A stretch of 64,000 nt of DNA from the NCBI RefSeq assembly GCF_052118925.1, contig NZ_JBQKGG010000009.1, forward strand, positions 1 through 64,000, written 5' to 3'. Below, piece after piece: positions 7,674-17,402 of this stretch. A program made the position numbers and the translations under genes. Source of the stretch: Lientehia sp934351765 (GTDB taxonomy: Bacteria > Bacillota > Clostridia > Lachnospirales > Lachnospiraceae). The notes under the pieces were generated by a model that saw only the letters and a program-made list of their open reading frames with translations, made no database searches and had not been told where the DNA came from. How positions within the stretch are numbered: position 1 is the first letter of the stretch; every line of letters begins with the position of its first letter.

Positions 7674-9821
7674 TTACCTCCCGATCTTCATGGTAAGCTG
7701 GATCCGTCTGCGATCCACATCCACCGTCATGACCTGTACCTCGACCACATCACCTACACTGACTGCCTCCAGCGGATGCTTAATGTAGCGCTCCGTCATC
7801 TGGGAAACATGCACCAGTCCGTCCTGATGAACGCCGATGTCCACAAAGGCGCCAAAATCGATCACATTCCGGACAGTTCCCTTTAAGATCATACCCGGTT
7901 TCAGATCCTTGATATCCATCACATCAGTCCGCAGGATCGGCTTGGGCATTTCATCACGGGGATCTCTTCCGGGCTTTTCTAACTCCGACAGAATATCCTT
8001 TAAGGTGATCTCACCGATCCCAAGCTTCTCCGCCATCTTCTCCGGCATCGTCACCTTCTTTGTGATCCCCGGAAGTCCGCCGGAGCCGATCTCATTTTTC
8101 TCATATTGCAGGCTCTTTAACAGCTCATCCACGGCCTTATAGCTCTCCGGGTGGACTGCCGTTGCATCCAGCGGATTGTCACCGCCGCGGATCCGCAGGA
8201 AGCCGGCGCACTGCTCATAAGCCTTGGGGCCCAGCTTCGGCACCTTCAAAAGAGCCCGCCGGTCACGGAACCGGCCATTTTCCTCCCGGTAAGCAACAAT
8301 GTTTTTCGCCACTGCTTTGCTGATTCCGGAAATATAGGATAATAAGGACGCCGATGCCGTATTCAGATCCACGCCCACCTTATTCACACAGTCCTCCACC
8401 ACACCGGTCAACGTCTCATCCAGCTTTTTCTGGTTCATATCATGCTGGTACTGGCCCACACCGATGGCTCTCGGTTCGATCTTCACCAGCTCTGCCAGAG
8501 GATCCTGAAGCCGTCTTGCAATGGAAACTGCGCTTCGCTGCGCCACATCAAAATCCGGGAATTCCTCTGTTGCCAGCTTGCTGGCAGAATATACCGAGGC
8601 CCCCGCCTCATTTGTGATAATATACTGAACCTTTTCAGGAATTTCCTTCAAAAGCTCTGCGATGATCTGCTCCGACTCTCTGGAGGCTGTTCCGTTACCC
8701 ACGGAGATCAGCGTGATCCCATACTTTTTAATGAGCTTTTTCACCGTTTCCTTGGCAGCCTCCACCTTATTCTGAGGCGCGGTCGGATAGATCACCACCG
8801 TATCCAGTACCTTGCCCGTGGGATCCACCACCGCCAGCTTGCAGCCGGTACGGAAGGCCGGATCCCAGCCCAGCACCACCTGTCCCTCAATAGGCGGCTG
8901 CATGAGGAGCTGCTCCAGATTCTTTCCGAACACATGGATTGCTCCCGTCTCGGCGTTTTCGGTCAGCGTACTCCGCACTTCCCGCTCCACTGCCGGAGCG
9001 ATCAGTCTCGTATAACTGTCCGCGATGACCTCCTTTAATACCGGAGTCGTGTTAGGGTTGTCCCGTACCAGGATCTTCTTCTCCAGATAACGGAGGATCT
9101 CTTCTTCCGGTGCTTCCACCTTGACCGTCAGAAATTTCTCCTTTTCGCCGCGGTTCAGTGCCAGGATCCGGTGTCCTGCTGCTTTCTTCACCAGCTCTTC
9201 ATACTGATAATACATTTCATAGACTGATGTTTCCTCCGGATCTCTTGCCTGGGAGCGAAGCAGTCCCTTCTTCATGGTCAGCTCCCGGATATGGATCCGG
9301 TAATCGGCTTCATCGGAAATCCGCTCTGCCAGAATGTCTCCGGCTCCGGCCAGTGCCTCCTCAGCGGTCGAAACACCTTTTTCTTCAGAAACATACGCCT
9401 CCGCTGCTTCCAGGGCCGGCTCCTTCATCATCTGAAGCATCAGCGTATCTGCCAGCGGTTCCAGTCCCTTTTCTTTGGCAATCGTCGCTCTTGTCCGCCG
9501 CTTGGGACGGTAGGGACGGTAAAGATCCTCTACCACCACCAGCGTCTGTGCGTCCTCAATCTGTTTTTTCAGCTCAGCGGTCAGAACGCCCTGCTCCTCA
9601 ATGGAGGAAAGCACCTGTACCTTCCGCTCCTCCAGGTTTCTCAGGTATTTTAACCGCTCATCGAGGTTTCGCAGCACCTCGTCATTTAAAGAGCCCGTCA
9701 TCTCCTTCCGGTAACGGGCGATAAAAGGGATCGTATTCCCCTCGTCGATCAGGTTAACGGCAGCCTCCGCCTGGTTCTGTCGGATTCCAAGCTCCTCTGC
9801 CAGTGTTCTGATGATATCCAT
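7674..9821 (-). CDS. tex: Tex-type S1 RNA-binding transcription accessory protein
   Basis: 715 residues, full length for Tex. Order: N-terminal helical region with GNTIPFIARYRKE, YqgF/RuvC-like domain (GWDPAFRTGCKLAVVD, then ISVGNGTASRESE), helix-hairpin-helix domain (LLSYISGISKAVAKNIVAYR), and a C-terminal S1 domain (about 640-712, GMILKGTVRNVIDFGAFVDIG). Tex binds nucleic acid and acts on stalled transcription or RNA decay. GGAGGAG at 9829-9835 is the ribosome binding site. It heads the minus-strand run toward tsaE. Confidence 0.95.
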   Translation of the reverse strand: MDIIRTLAEELGIRQNQAEAAVNLIDEGNTIPFIARYRKEMTGSLNDEVLRNLDERLKYLRNLEERKVQVLSSIEEQGVLTAELKKQIEDAQTLVVVEDLYRPYRPKRRTRATIAKEKGLEPLADTLMLQMMKEPALEAAEAYVSEEKGVSTAEEALAGAGDILAERISDEADYRIHIRELTMKKGLLRSQARDPEETSVYEMYYQYEELVKKAAGHRILALNRGEKEKFLTVKVEAPEEEILRYLEKKILVRDNPNTTPVLKEVIADSYTRLIAPAVEREVRSTLTENAETGAIHVFGKNLEQLLMQPPIEGQVVLGWDPAFRTGCKLAVVDPTGKVLDTVVIYPTAPQNKVEAAKETVKKLIKKYGITLISVGNGTASRESEQIIAELLKEIPEKVQYIITNEAGASVYSASKLATEEFPDFDVAQRSAVSIARRLQDPLAELVKIEPRAIGVGQYQHDMNQKKLDETLTGVVEDCVNKVGVDLNTASASLLSYISGISKAVAKNIVAYREENGRFRDRRALLKVPKLGPKAYEQCAGFLRIRGGDNPLDATAVHPESYKAVDELLKSLQYEKNEIGSGGLPGITKKVTMPEKMAEKLGIGEITLKDILSELEKPGRDPRDEMPKPILRTDVMDIKDLKPGMILKGTVRNVIDFGAFVDIGVHQDGLVHVSQMTERYIKHPLEAVSVGDVVEVQVMTVDVDRRRIQLTMKIGR

Positions 9822-9958
9822 AAACCAACTCCTCCGATTACAAGCTCGCCGCCGTCCACTTTCCCGGAGCCGCCCGATGATCCGGACAGGTTTTGGGAAA
9901 GCATACCGATGACGATCAGTATTACTGCTATTTTAATATAAATACGCCGATAAGTCAC
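9749..9958 (-). CDS. possible 69-residue membrane peptide upstream of tex
   Basis: A GTG-started frame gives RRIYIKIAVILIVIGMLSQN, a clear single membrane helix after a basic stretch, then a Gly/Ser-rich tail that overlaps tex by 73 bases in another frame. The purine-rich AGGGG directly abuts the GTG, too close for a normal ribosome site, and the tail has no recognisable domain. The hydrophobic part may be real with a shorter product. Weak call. Confidence 0.3.
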   Translation of the reverse strand: MTYRRIYIKIAVILIVIGMLSQNLSGSSGGSGKVDGGELVIGGVGLWISSEHWQRSLESDRTRRRLPLT

Positions 9959-10014
9959 CCCCTGTATTTTCCCATAAATGAAAATTTCCAGAGTGTGGCT
10001 GAACAGAAAGGCAG

Positions 10015-10050
10015 AAAAAAGACAGGGCGGCTACCACGAGGATAGCCGCC
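10015..10050 (-). terminator. rho-independent terminator after lysC
   Basis: On the minus strand GGCGGCTA (10050-10043) pairs with TAGCCGCC (10033-10026), followed by CTGTC and six Ts (10020-10015). It lies about 36 bases beyond the lysC stop. Confidence 0.9.
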
Positions 10051-10085
10051 GGTCCCAGCCGATATAAAAGTCCGCTCGATATTTT

Positions 10086-11297
10086 TTATTCTTCGCCAAG
10101 GTCAAACTTGTCGTGAATTGCTCTCATGGCTCTTGTCACATCGTTCTCATCGATCAGAACCGTGATGCGGATCTCGGAGGTGGAGATCATCTGAATATTG
10201 ATGCCTGCTCCGTAAAGTGCCTCAAACATCTTTGCCGCCACACCGGGATTGGAGGTCATGCCTGCACCGATGATGGAAACCTTTGCCACATGCTCATCAT
10301 ACTTGAAGGAGTTTGCGGTGAATGCATCCTTATGCTCCTCAATAATGGCCAGTGCTTCCTGAAGCTCGGTCTTCGGTACGGTAAATGCAATATCACGTCT
10401 GCCGTCTCTTGCTACGGACTGAAGAATGATATCAATGTTGATATTCTTTGCTGCCAGGTAATTGAAGAGCTTGAAGGCAATGCCGGGCTCATCCTTTACA
10501 CCGATAACCGAAATTCTAGCTGTATTCATATCAGAAGCGACACCGCTTACGACCATTTTTTCCATTTTTGTTTCCTCCTTCACAACAGTTCCTTCTGCAT
10601 AGTTCAGACTGGAGCGTACCACAAGCTGCACACCGTATTTCTTTGCCATTTCCACTGAGCGGTTATGGAGCACCTTTGCACCGAGAGACGCAAACTCCAG
10701 CATCTCATCATAGGTTACCTCGCTCATCTTTCTTGCATTGGGCACGATCCGGGGATCTGCCGTGTAAACCCCCTCTACATCTGTGTAGATCTCACAGGCA
10801 TCTGCATGAAGCGCTGCGGCCAGTGCAACGGCCGTGGTATCAGAGCCGCCGCGTCCCAGCGTGGTGTAATTGTCATGACGGTCAACTCCCTGGAAGCCGG
10901 TCACGATCACGATCTTTTTTGCATCCAGCTCATTGCGGATCCGTTCCGTGTCGATTCTCTTCAGCCGGGAATTCGTATAAGCAGATGTGGTATGCATTGC
11001 CACCTGGAAGGCATTTAAGGAAACAGCCGGAATTCCCAGGGATGCCATCGCCATTGCCATGTAGGCAACAGACATCTGCTCGCCGGTTACCAGGAGCATA
11101 TCCATCTCACGCTTGGGTGGATTGGGGTTGATCTCATGGGCCTTCGCAATCAGGCCGTCAGTGGTCTTTCCCATTGCGGACAGAACCACGACTACATCAT
11201 TGCCTTTCTGGTAATCTTCGATGCAGCGCTTTGCCACATTGAAGATCCGTTCCTTGTCGGCAACAGAGCTGCCGCCGAATTTCTTAACGATTAACAT
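10086..11297 (-). CDS. lysC: aspartate kinase
   Basis: 403 residues. It phosphorylates L-aspartate, the first step to lysine, threonine, methionine and diaminopimelate. The N-terminus MLIVKKFGGSSVAD is the kinase signature; TLGRGGSDTTAVALAAAL is the second conserved stretch. Two C-terminal ACT domains (about 265-400; VKDEPGIAFKLF and SIIGAGMTSNPGVAAKMF) are the feedback sites. It is the last gene of ACT-hom-lysC, 59 bases after hom, and ends at a strong terminator. I saw no lysine riboswitch. Confidence 0.96.
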   Translation of the reverse strand: MLIVKKFGGSSVADKERIFNVAKRCIEDYQKGNDVVVVLSAMGKTTDGLIAKAHEINPNPPKREMDMLLVTGEQMSVAYMAMAMASLGIPAVSLNAFQVAMHTTSAYTNSRLKRIDTERIRNELDAKKIVIVTGFQGVDRHDNYTTLGRGGSDTTAVALAAALHADACEIYTDVEGVYTADPRIVPNARKMSEVTYDEMLEFASLGAKVLHNRSVEMAKKYGVQLVVRSSLNYAEGTVVKEETKMEKMVVSGVASDMNTARISVIGVKDEPGIAFKLFNYLAAKNINIDIILQSVARDGRRDIAFTVPKTELQEALAIIEEHKDAFTANSFKYDEHVAKVSIIGAGMTSNPGVAAKMFEALYGAGINIQMISTSEIRITVLIDENDVTRAMRAIHDKFDLGEE

Positions 11298-11356
11298 AAT
11301 CTCCTCCTGATTTGCATATAGGTTCTTTTATGCAGCTTTCGCCACAGTAACATCTT

Positions 11357-12571
11357 TTATAATGTATCCATGCGGATCATATGAAGAACGCCTTCGAGCT
11401 GTCCTGCCTTCTTCTCGTACTCCGCCTCGCTCATCACCGGCGTTACGAATGCAAACTCGTCCATGCCGGGAAGCTCGACATATTCCACAGCACCAAAGAG
11501 CTTTTCCACTTCTGCCTGGCGGTCTGCTTTCTTTCCGGAAACGCGGACAAAGAACTTCCGCTCCCAGCTTCCCTTGTCTGCCAGCGGCAGCTTCCTGGTG
11601 CTCCAGCTTGTCACCAGAGTTCTTCCGGGATTCTTTGCCATCTCGATCACATCAGCCACTACAGCACTTGCGGTGGGAAGGCTTCCGGCTCCGCGTCCGT
11701 AGAACATCAGCTTGTCAACCATGTTTCCCTCGACCAGAATGCCGTTAAACACATCGTTTACCGCGTAAAGCGGATGCTCCGGCCCGATCATCATGGGCGC
11801 TACCATGGCATAAAATTTTTCACCGGCACGCTTGCTGGTTCCGAATAATTTAATCGATGTTCCCATCTTTCTTGCATAATTAAAGTCCACATCGGTGATC
11901 TTTGTGATCCCCTCGGTGTAAACATCCTCGAAATCCACCTGACAGCCATAAGCCAGAGAGGACAGGATCGAGATCTTTCTGCAGGCATCAAAGCCCTCAA
12001 TATCTGCGGTGGGATCCTTCTCGGCATAGCCCTTGTCCTGCGCTTCCTTTAATACGGCATCGAAGGTCATACCCTCCTTATCCATCTTGGTCAGCATGTA
12101 GTTGGTGGTTCCGTTTAAGATTCCGGTGATCTCCTCGATCTCATCCGCTGTCAGACACTGGTTCAGCGGACGGATAATGGGGATTCCGCCTCCGACGCTG
12201 GCCTCAAATAAAAAGCTTACATGATGCTCCTTTGCCAGCTCCAGAAGCTCGGTTCCCTTCTTGGCCACCAGCGCTTTGTTGGAAGTCGTAACGGACTTTC
12301 CGGCACACAGGGCTTTCTTGACAAAGGTGCAGGCAGGCTCTACGCCGCCCATAGTCTCTACCACAATCGCCACCTCAGGATCGTTCATGATCACATCAAC
12401 ATCATGAACGACCTTTTCCTGAATCGGATCGCCGGGGAATTCCCGAAGATCAAGCACATACTTTACTTCCAGAGCTTCTCCGACCTTTGCGGCAATGCTC
12501 GCAGCGTTTGTTTCCACGACCTTGGCAACACCGGAGCCGATGGTGCCATAACCCATGATTGCAATCTTCAT
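11357..12571 (-). CDS. hom: homoserine dehydrogenase
   Basis: 404 residues from the chosen start. It reduces aspartate semialdehyde to homoserine. MKIAIMGYGTIGSGVAKV is the NAD(P)-binding loop, TSNKALVA the cofactor-side motif, and EASVGGGIPIIRPL plus ILNGTTNYMLTKM the catalytic-domain signature. The start at 12571 is preferred because GAGAGG lies at normal spacing; an upstream ATG at 12598 would overlap the previous gene. A C-terminal ACT-like tail is present. Confidence 0.95.
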   Translation of the reverse strand: MKIAIMGYGTIGSGVAKVVETNAASIAAKVGEALEVKYVLDLREFPGDPIQEKVVHDVDVIMNDPEVAIVVETMGGVEPACTFVKKALCAGKSVTTSNKALVAKKGTELLELAKEHHVSFLFEASVGGGIPIIRPLNQCLTADEIEEITGILNGTTNYMLTKMDKEGMTFDAVLKEAQDKGYAEKDPTADIEGFDACRKISILSSLAYGCQVDFEDVYTEGITKITDVDFNYARKMGTSIKLFGTSKRAGEKFYAMVAPMMIGPEHPLYAVNDVFNGILVEGNMVDKLMFYGRGAGSLPTASAVVADVIEMAKNPGRTLVTSWSTRKLPLADKGSWERKFFVRVSGKKADRQAEVEKLFGAVEYVELPGMDEFAFVTPVMSEAEYEKKAGQLEGVLHMIRMDTL

Positions 12572-12584
12572 TGTTGTTTTCCTC

Positions 12585-13028
12585 TCACTCTCTCGCAAGT
12601 ATTTTTAAATAATGGATTCCTTCCAGTTTCTCAATGGTCTCCAGCATGGACGAGGTGTCTCCCGTTGTGGGAAGCACATCCACGCTCAATGTCAGCGATG
12701 CCACACCATTGATGGGAATCGTCTGATGGATCGTTAAGATATTTCCGTTATACTCGGCGATAGTCTTTAACACCGCCGACAAAAGCCCCGGCTTATCATC
12801 CATCTGAAGCACAAAGGTAATGGTCTTCCCCCTGGCATTGTCATGGAACGGAAAAATATCATCTTTATATTTATAGAAAGAACTGCGGCTGATCCCGACA
12901 CGCTCCGTTGCTTCCTGTACTGTAATGGCTTTTTCCGAATCCAGAAGCCGTTTGGCCTCTACTACCTTTAACAAAACCTCCGGAACTGCCTTATTTCTCA
13001 CCACATAATACTGATTATCCTCTGCCAT
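12585..13028 (-). CDS. ACT domain regulatory protein (PheB/UPF0735 type)
   Basis: 147 residues from MAEDNQYYVV. An N-terminal helix-turn-helix-like part (TVQEATERVGISRSSFYKY) is joined to a C-terminal ACT domain (TFVLQMDDKPGLLSAVLKTIAEYNGNILTI is its core). Such proteins commonly precede hom in Clostridia and probably bind an amino acid, but the precise role is not established. The start at 13028 follows GGAGGAG; hom begins 13 bases after its stop. Confidence 0.88.
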   Translation of the reverse strand: MAEDNQYYVVRNKAVPEVLLKVVEAKRLLDSEKAITVQEATERVGISRSSFYKYKDDIFPFHDNARGKTITFVLQMDDKPGLLSAVLKTIAEYNGNILTIHQTIPINGVASLTLSVDVLPTTGDTSSMLETIEKLEGIHYLKILARE

Positions 13029-13085
13029 AACTCCTCCGTCTCCAGGGCGTCCGTCCGTCAAATACATGTGTTTTTACCAGAAAGA

Positions 13086-13114
13086 ATATTAACATATACT
13101 CCGGGAATATGCAA
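13086..13114 (-). promoter_or_regulatory. promoter of the ACT-hom-lysC operon
   Basis: On the minus strand TTGCAT (13114-13109) and TAATAT (13091-13086) are spaced by 17 bases, just upstream of the ACT gene start at 13028. Confidence 0.6.
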
Positions 13115-13150
13115 CCGTTTTTTCAAAAAAAATAAAATTAGTATTTTCCC

Positions 13151-13224
13151 TTCGCGGCTCCACCCGGGCCAGCCAACCGGCACATATAGAAGCTGCCTCT
13201 GTCTGGCCCGGGTGGAGCCGCGAA
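13151..13224. repeat. 22-bp perfect inverted repeat, GC-rich
   Basis: Arms 13151-13172 and 13203-13224 are exact reverse complements around a 30-base spacer. The arms are far more GC-rich than the flanks (core CCACCCGGGCC). The element sits between the prfB terminator and the ACT-operon promoter, both on the minus strand, and has no T-run, so it does not look like an ordinary terminator. Confidence 0.9.
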
Positions 13225-13305
13225 ACTGCAAAGCTTAATCAATTCCGGGGCTCAAAACATTCCCTCCGCAACAGACATGCACGCTTCCGGCTGATTAAAT
13301 GTCGG

Positions 13306-13347
13306 AAAAGGAGCGCGCCCGGATCGCTGATAACCCGAACACGCTCC
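13306..13347 (-). terminator. rho-independent terminator after prfB
   Basis: On the minus strand a 13-bp stem with G-U pairs (13347-13335 with 13322-13310) is followed by four Ts (13309-13306), 14 bases past the prfB stop. Confidence 0.8.
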
Positions 13348-13360
13348 CAGAGCCTTCCGC

Positions 13361-14486
13361 TTACGCTTCCGGCGTTTTTTCTCCAAGCTGGAGATATTTT
13401 AAATACGCACTGATAAAATTATCAATATTTCCGTCCAGCACCGCATTCACATTGCTGCTCTCCTCACCGGTCCGATGATCCTTTACCATGGTATAAGGCT
13501 GCATCACATACGAACGGATCTGGTTTCCCCAGCCGATCTCCTTGACATCACCGCGGATGTCAGAGATCTTCTCCGCATTCTCCTGCTGCTTGAGCAGCAA
13601 AAGTTTTGCCTTTAACATCTGCATGGCCTTGTCCTTGTTCATATGCTGGGAACGCTCATTCTGGCACTGTACCACGATTCCCGTAGGAAGATGGGTGATA
13701 CGGATTGCCGATGAGGTCTTATTGATATGCTGGCCGCCGGCGCCGCTGGAACGGTACGTATCGATCCGCAGGTCATCCGGATTGATCTCAATATCAATAT
13801 CCTCCTCAATATCCGGCATCACATCGCAGGACACAAAGGATGTCTGCCGCTTTCCTGCTGCATTAAAGGGAGAAATCCGCACCAGACGGTGCACACCTCG
13901 CTCCGATTTCAGATAGCCGAAGGCATTCATGCCGTTGATCTGGACTGTCACCGACTTGATCCCGGCTTCGTCTCCGTCCAGATAATCCAGCACCTCTGTG
14001 GAAAAGCCCTTTCGTTCCGCCCAGCGGGTATACATGCGGTACAGCATGCCCGCCCAGTCGCAGGACTCGGTTCCGCCCGCCCCTGCGTGAAGGGTCAGGA
14101 TCGCATTGCAGTTATCGTACTCTCCGGAAAGCAGCGTCGCAAGACGCATTTTCTCCAGTTCTTCAGAGAGGGTTTTCATTCCCTCCTCAATCTCGGGAAG
14201 AACCTCCGGGTCATTTTCTTCATAGCCCATCTCAATGAGGATCTGGATTTCTTCTTTTTTCTCCTCCAGCTCCTGAAATTCTTCCACCGTATCCTTTAAA
14301 TTCTTTAACTCCTGCATGATCTTTGTGGAACGCGCCGCGTCATTCCAGAAATCCGGCTCCTCCAGGTGCCGTTCCAGCTCCGCGATCCGTTCCTTTTTGC
14401 CAGCCAGGTTAAAGTGAATCCCTCACTTCCACTAAAGGCTTCTCAAGAGCCGCAAGATCGGCCTTGTAATTATCTAATTCAACCAT
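13361..14486 (-). CDS. prfB: peptide chain release factor 2, programmed +1 frameshift
   Basis: RF2 ends translation at UGA and UAA. The first 25 codons run from ATG 14486 (MVELDNYKADLAALEKPLVE...) to CTT at 14414-14412, followed in frame by TAA (14411-14409). A +1 shift at CTTTAAC continues into NLAGKKERIAELERHLEEPDF and a full RF2 body, giving about 374 residues, the normal RF2 length. GAGGGA a few bases before CTT is the expected internal Shine-Dalgarno-like stimulator. The catalytic GGQ is in RSSGAGGQHINKT, and the UGA/UAA-reading SPF is in VRISPFNAAG. The in-frame stop is UAA rather than the usual UGA. Downstream of secA, as in other Firmicutes. Confidence 0.95.
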
Positions 14487-14514
14487 TAGCTTCACCTTCT
14501 TTCTATATGATGTT

Positions 14515-14540
14515 CCTGCGGCAGTTCTCCCCGCCGCAGG
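14515..14540. other. stem-loop between secA and prfB
   Basis: An 8-bp GC-rich stem (CCTGCGGC 14515-14522 with GCCGCAGG 14533-14540) lies in the secA-prfB gap. It has no T-run on the minus strand, so it may be a processing or attenuating structure rather than a terminator. Confidence 0.45.
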
Positions 14541-14590
14541 TCTTTCCGAACCGCTTCCGGTCCGGTTTTTCTTTTTATTTTCCGGCTTCT

Positions 14591-17167
14591 CTACTTTTCC
14601 AGCCGTCCGCAGCACTGCTTATACTTTTTGCCTGAACCACAGGGGCAGGGATCGTTGGGATAAACCTTCCGGTTTTCCCGCTTTTTGGGTGCATTGGCAA
14701 CGGTATCGTCCTTGTTGGTTCCGGTCACCTTTGCCACCTGCTCACGTTCTACCTTCTGCTCTACCCGTACATGATACAGAAGCTTGATGGTATCCTCCTG
14801 AATATTGGCTGTCATGGCATCAAACATCTCATAGCCGGCCATTTTATATTCCACAAGGGGATCTCTCTGGCCATAGGCCTGAAGTCCGATTCCCTGGCGG
14901 AGCTGTTCCATATCGTCGATATGATCCATCCACTTCCGGTCGATGACCTTTAAGAGCACCACGCGCTCCAGCTCTCTCATCTGCTCTGCCTCGGGGAACA
15001 TGGCCTCCTTTTCCTCGTAGAGCTTCACAGCCTCTTCTTTTAACATATGCTTTAACTTACTCTTGTTAAAGCTCTTATATTCCTCCTCGGGGATCTCGAT
15101 GGGCTTTAAGGGGATCACCGGCCCGATCAGGTCGTTTAAGCTCTTAACATCCCACTCCTCCGGGGACTGCTCATCGGAGATGCTGGCATCCACCGCATTC
15201 TCCAGGGTATCCGTGATCATTTTAAAGATCACATCGCGCATGCTCTCGCCGTCCAGAACCTTCCGGCGCTCGGCATAGATCACCTCACGCTGCTCGTTCA
15301 TGACCTCGTCATAATCCAGCAGACGCTTACGGATTCCGAAGTTGTTGCCCTCGATCTTCTTCTGAGCCTTCTCAATGGCACTGGAAAGCATTTTATGCTC
15401 AATCTGCTCCCCGTCCTTAACACCCATGGCATTAAAGATGGACATGAGACGCTCCGATCCGAACAAACGCATCAGATCGTCCTCCAGGCTGATATAAAAC
15501 CGGGATTCACCGGGATCGCCCTGTCGTCCGGAACGGCCGCGCAGCTGATTATCGATTCGTCTGGATTCATGGCGCTCCGTACCGATGATCTTTAAACCGC
15601 CGGCCTCTCTTGCCGCATCATCCAGCTTGATATCGGTACCACGGCCTGCCATATTGGTCGCAATGGTCACAGCTCCGTGAACACCGGCCTCCGCAACGAT
15701 CTCCGCCTCCAGCTCATGGAACTTGGCATTCAGAACCTTATGAGGAATTCCGCGGCGCTTCAAAAGCTCGCTGATTTCCTCCGAGGAATCGATGTTGATC
15801 GTTCCGACCAGAACCGGCTGTCCCTTTTCATGAGCCTCCGCCACCGCATCAACTACCGCATGAAGCTTCTCCCGCTTGGTCTTATAAACCGCATCATCAA
15901 AATCCTTTCGGATCACCGGACGGTTGGTGGGGATTTCAATAACATCCATGCCGTAAATATCACGAAATTCCTTTTCTTCAGTAAGAGCCGTACCGGTCAT
16001 ACCGGCCTTCTTGTCAAACTTATTAAAGAAATTCTGGAATGTGATCGTTGCCAGAGTCTTGCTTTCTCTCTTGACCTTTACATGCTCCTTTGCCTCAATG
16101 GCCTGATGAAGGCCATCGGAATAACGGCGGCCCGGCATGATACGGCCCGTAAACTCATCGACGATCAGCACCTGATCATCCTTTACCACATAATCCTGAT
16201 CACGGAACATCAGATAATTCGCCCGCAGTGCAAGATCGATGTTATGCTGGATCTCCAGATTCTCTGCATCTGCCAGGTTTTCAATATGGAAGAACTGCTC
16301 CACCTTGGAAACACCCTGCGCCGTCAGATTTACGACCTTTTCCTTTTCATTTACCACAAAATCACCGGTCTCGGTAATCTCCTCTTTCATGATAGCTGCC
16401 ATCTTGGTCATCTCACCGCTGGCCTCGCCGCGCTCCAGACGCTTTGCCAGACTGTCGCAGACCTCATACAGCTTTGTGGACTTTCCGCTCTGTCCGGAAA
16501 TGATCAGAGGCGTTCTCGCCTCATCGATCAGGACCGAGTCCACCTCATCGACAATGGCATAATGAAGCTCTCTGAGAACGAGCTGCTCCTTATAAATGAC
16601 CATGTTGTCACGAAGATAATCAAAGCCAAGCTCATTGTTGGTCACATAAGTAATATCACAGTTGTAGGCTGCGCGGCGCTCCTCGCTGTTCATGCTGTTC
16701 AACACCACGCCTACGGTCAGTCCCAGGAACTCATGGACCTGCCCCATCCACTCAGCATCTCGCTTTGCCAGATAGTCATTGACCGTTACCACATGGACGC
16801 CTCTTCCCTCCAGGGCATTTAAGTATGCCGGAAGAGTCGCCACCAGAGTTTTTCCTTCACCGGTCTTCATCTCTGCGATTCGTCCCTGATGGAGAACGAT
16901 ACCACCGATGATCTGCACCGGATAATGTTCCATTCCAAGCACACGCCTTGCCGCCTCACGGACAACCGCATAAGCCTCTGGCATGATCTGATCCAGAGTC
17001 TCTCCCTTTTCCAGGCGGGACTTGAATTCCTTTGTTTTTCCGCGAAGTTCTTCATCGGACAGCTTCTCCATCTCCGGCTTTAAGGCAACCACCTTGTCAG
17101 CGATGGGCCGGATCAGCTTTAACTCCCGGTCACTGTGCGTTCCGAATATTTTCTGCATTAAACCCAT
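14591..17167 (-). CDS. secA: preprotein translocase ATPase SecA
   Basis: 858 residues. This is the motor of Sec-dependent export at the membrane. Walker A is MKTGEGKTLVA (100-110), with the DEAD-like VDEVDSVLIDEARTPLIISG, TNMAGRGTDIKL and RRIDNQLRGRSGRQGDPG helicase motifs in order. The C-terminal zinc-binding tail ends PNDPCPCGSGKKYKQCC (SecB/ribosome contact). It is divergent from hpf across a 592-base gap rich in DnaA boxes. Confidence 0.98.
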   Translation of the reverse strand: MGLMQKIFGTHSDRELKLIRPIADKVVALKPEMEKLSDEELRGKTKEFKSRLEKGETLDQIMPEAYAVVREAARRVLGMEHYPVQIIGGIVLHQGRIAEMKTGEGKTLVATLPAYLNALEGRGVHVVTVNDYLAKRDAEWMGQVHEFLGLTVGVVLNSMNSEERRAAYNCDITYVTNNELGFDYLRDNMVIYKEQLVLRELHYAIVDEVDSVLIDEARTPLIISGQSGKSTKLYEVCDSLAKRLERGEASGEMTKMAAIMKEEITETGDFVVNEKEKVVNLTAQGVSKVEQFFHIENLADAENLEIQHNIDLALRANYLMFRDQDYVVKDDQVLIVDEFTGRIMPGRRYSDGLHQAIEAKEHVKVKRESKTLATITFQNFFNKFDKKAGMTGTALTEEKEFRDIYGMDVIEIPTNRPVIRKDFDDAVYKTKREKLHAVVDAVAEAHEKGQPVLVGTINIDSSEEISELLKRRGIPHKVLNAKFHELEAEIVAEAGVHGAVTIATNMAGRGTDIKLDDAAREAGGLKIIGTERHESRRIDNQLRGRSGRQGDPGESRFYISLEDDLMRLFGSERLMSIFNAMGVKDGEQIEHKMLSSAIEKAQKKIEGNNFGIRKRLLDYDEVMNEQREVIYAERRKVLDGESMRDVIFKMITDTLENAVDASISDEQSPEEWDVKSLNDLIGPVIPLKPIEIPEEEYKSFNKSKLKHMLKEEAVKLYEEKEAMFPEAEQMRELERVVLLKVIDRKWMDHIDDMEQLRQGIGLQAYGQRDPLVEYKMAGYEMFDAMTANIQEDTIKLLYHVRVEQKVEREQVAKVTGTNKDDTVANAPKKRENRKVYPNDPCPCGSGKKYKQCCGRLEK

Positions 17168-17402
17168 AATCGTTGTTCGCTCCTGCTTTCTTTATTCAAT
17201 CAAAACAAGCTGTCAATCTGTTTCATTGTATCACTAACCGCCCCTCAGTTCAACTGTTTTCCTGTGCGCTCCCCCGTTCCCGCCCCTGTTTTCCCTTTGT
17301 CAACCTCTTTTTTTCCTGCTTTTTACACAAATCTCGCTCAATTTATACAACTTGCACAATTCGACACCGTGCGGTTTGTCTCTCCACAGGGACACCAAAA
17401 TC

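Noticed and set aside
10086..13028. Lysine or other riboswitch or T-box before ACT-hom-lysC
   Set aside because: The leader between promoter and ACT gene is about 50 bases, too short, and no T-box motif is seen.
15677..16822. Long open frame antisense to secA (381 codons)
   Set aside because: Shadow of the secA coding frame; no ribosome site and no domain in the translation.
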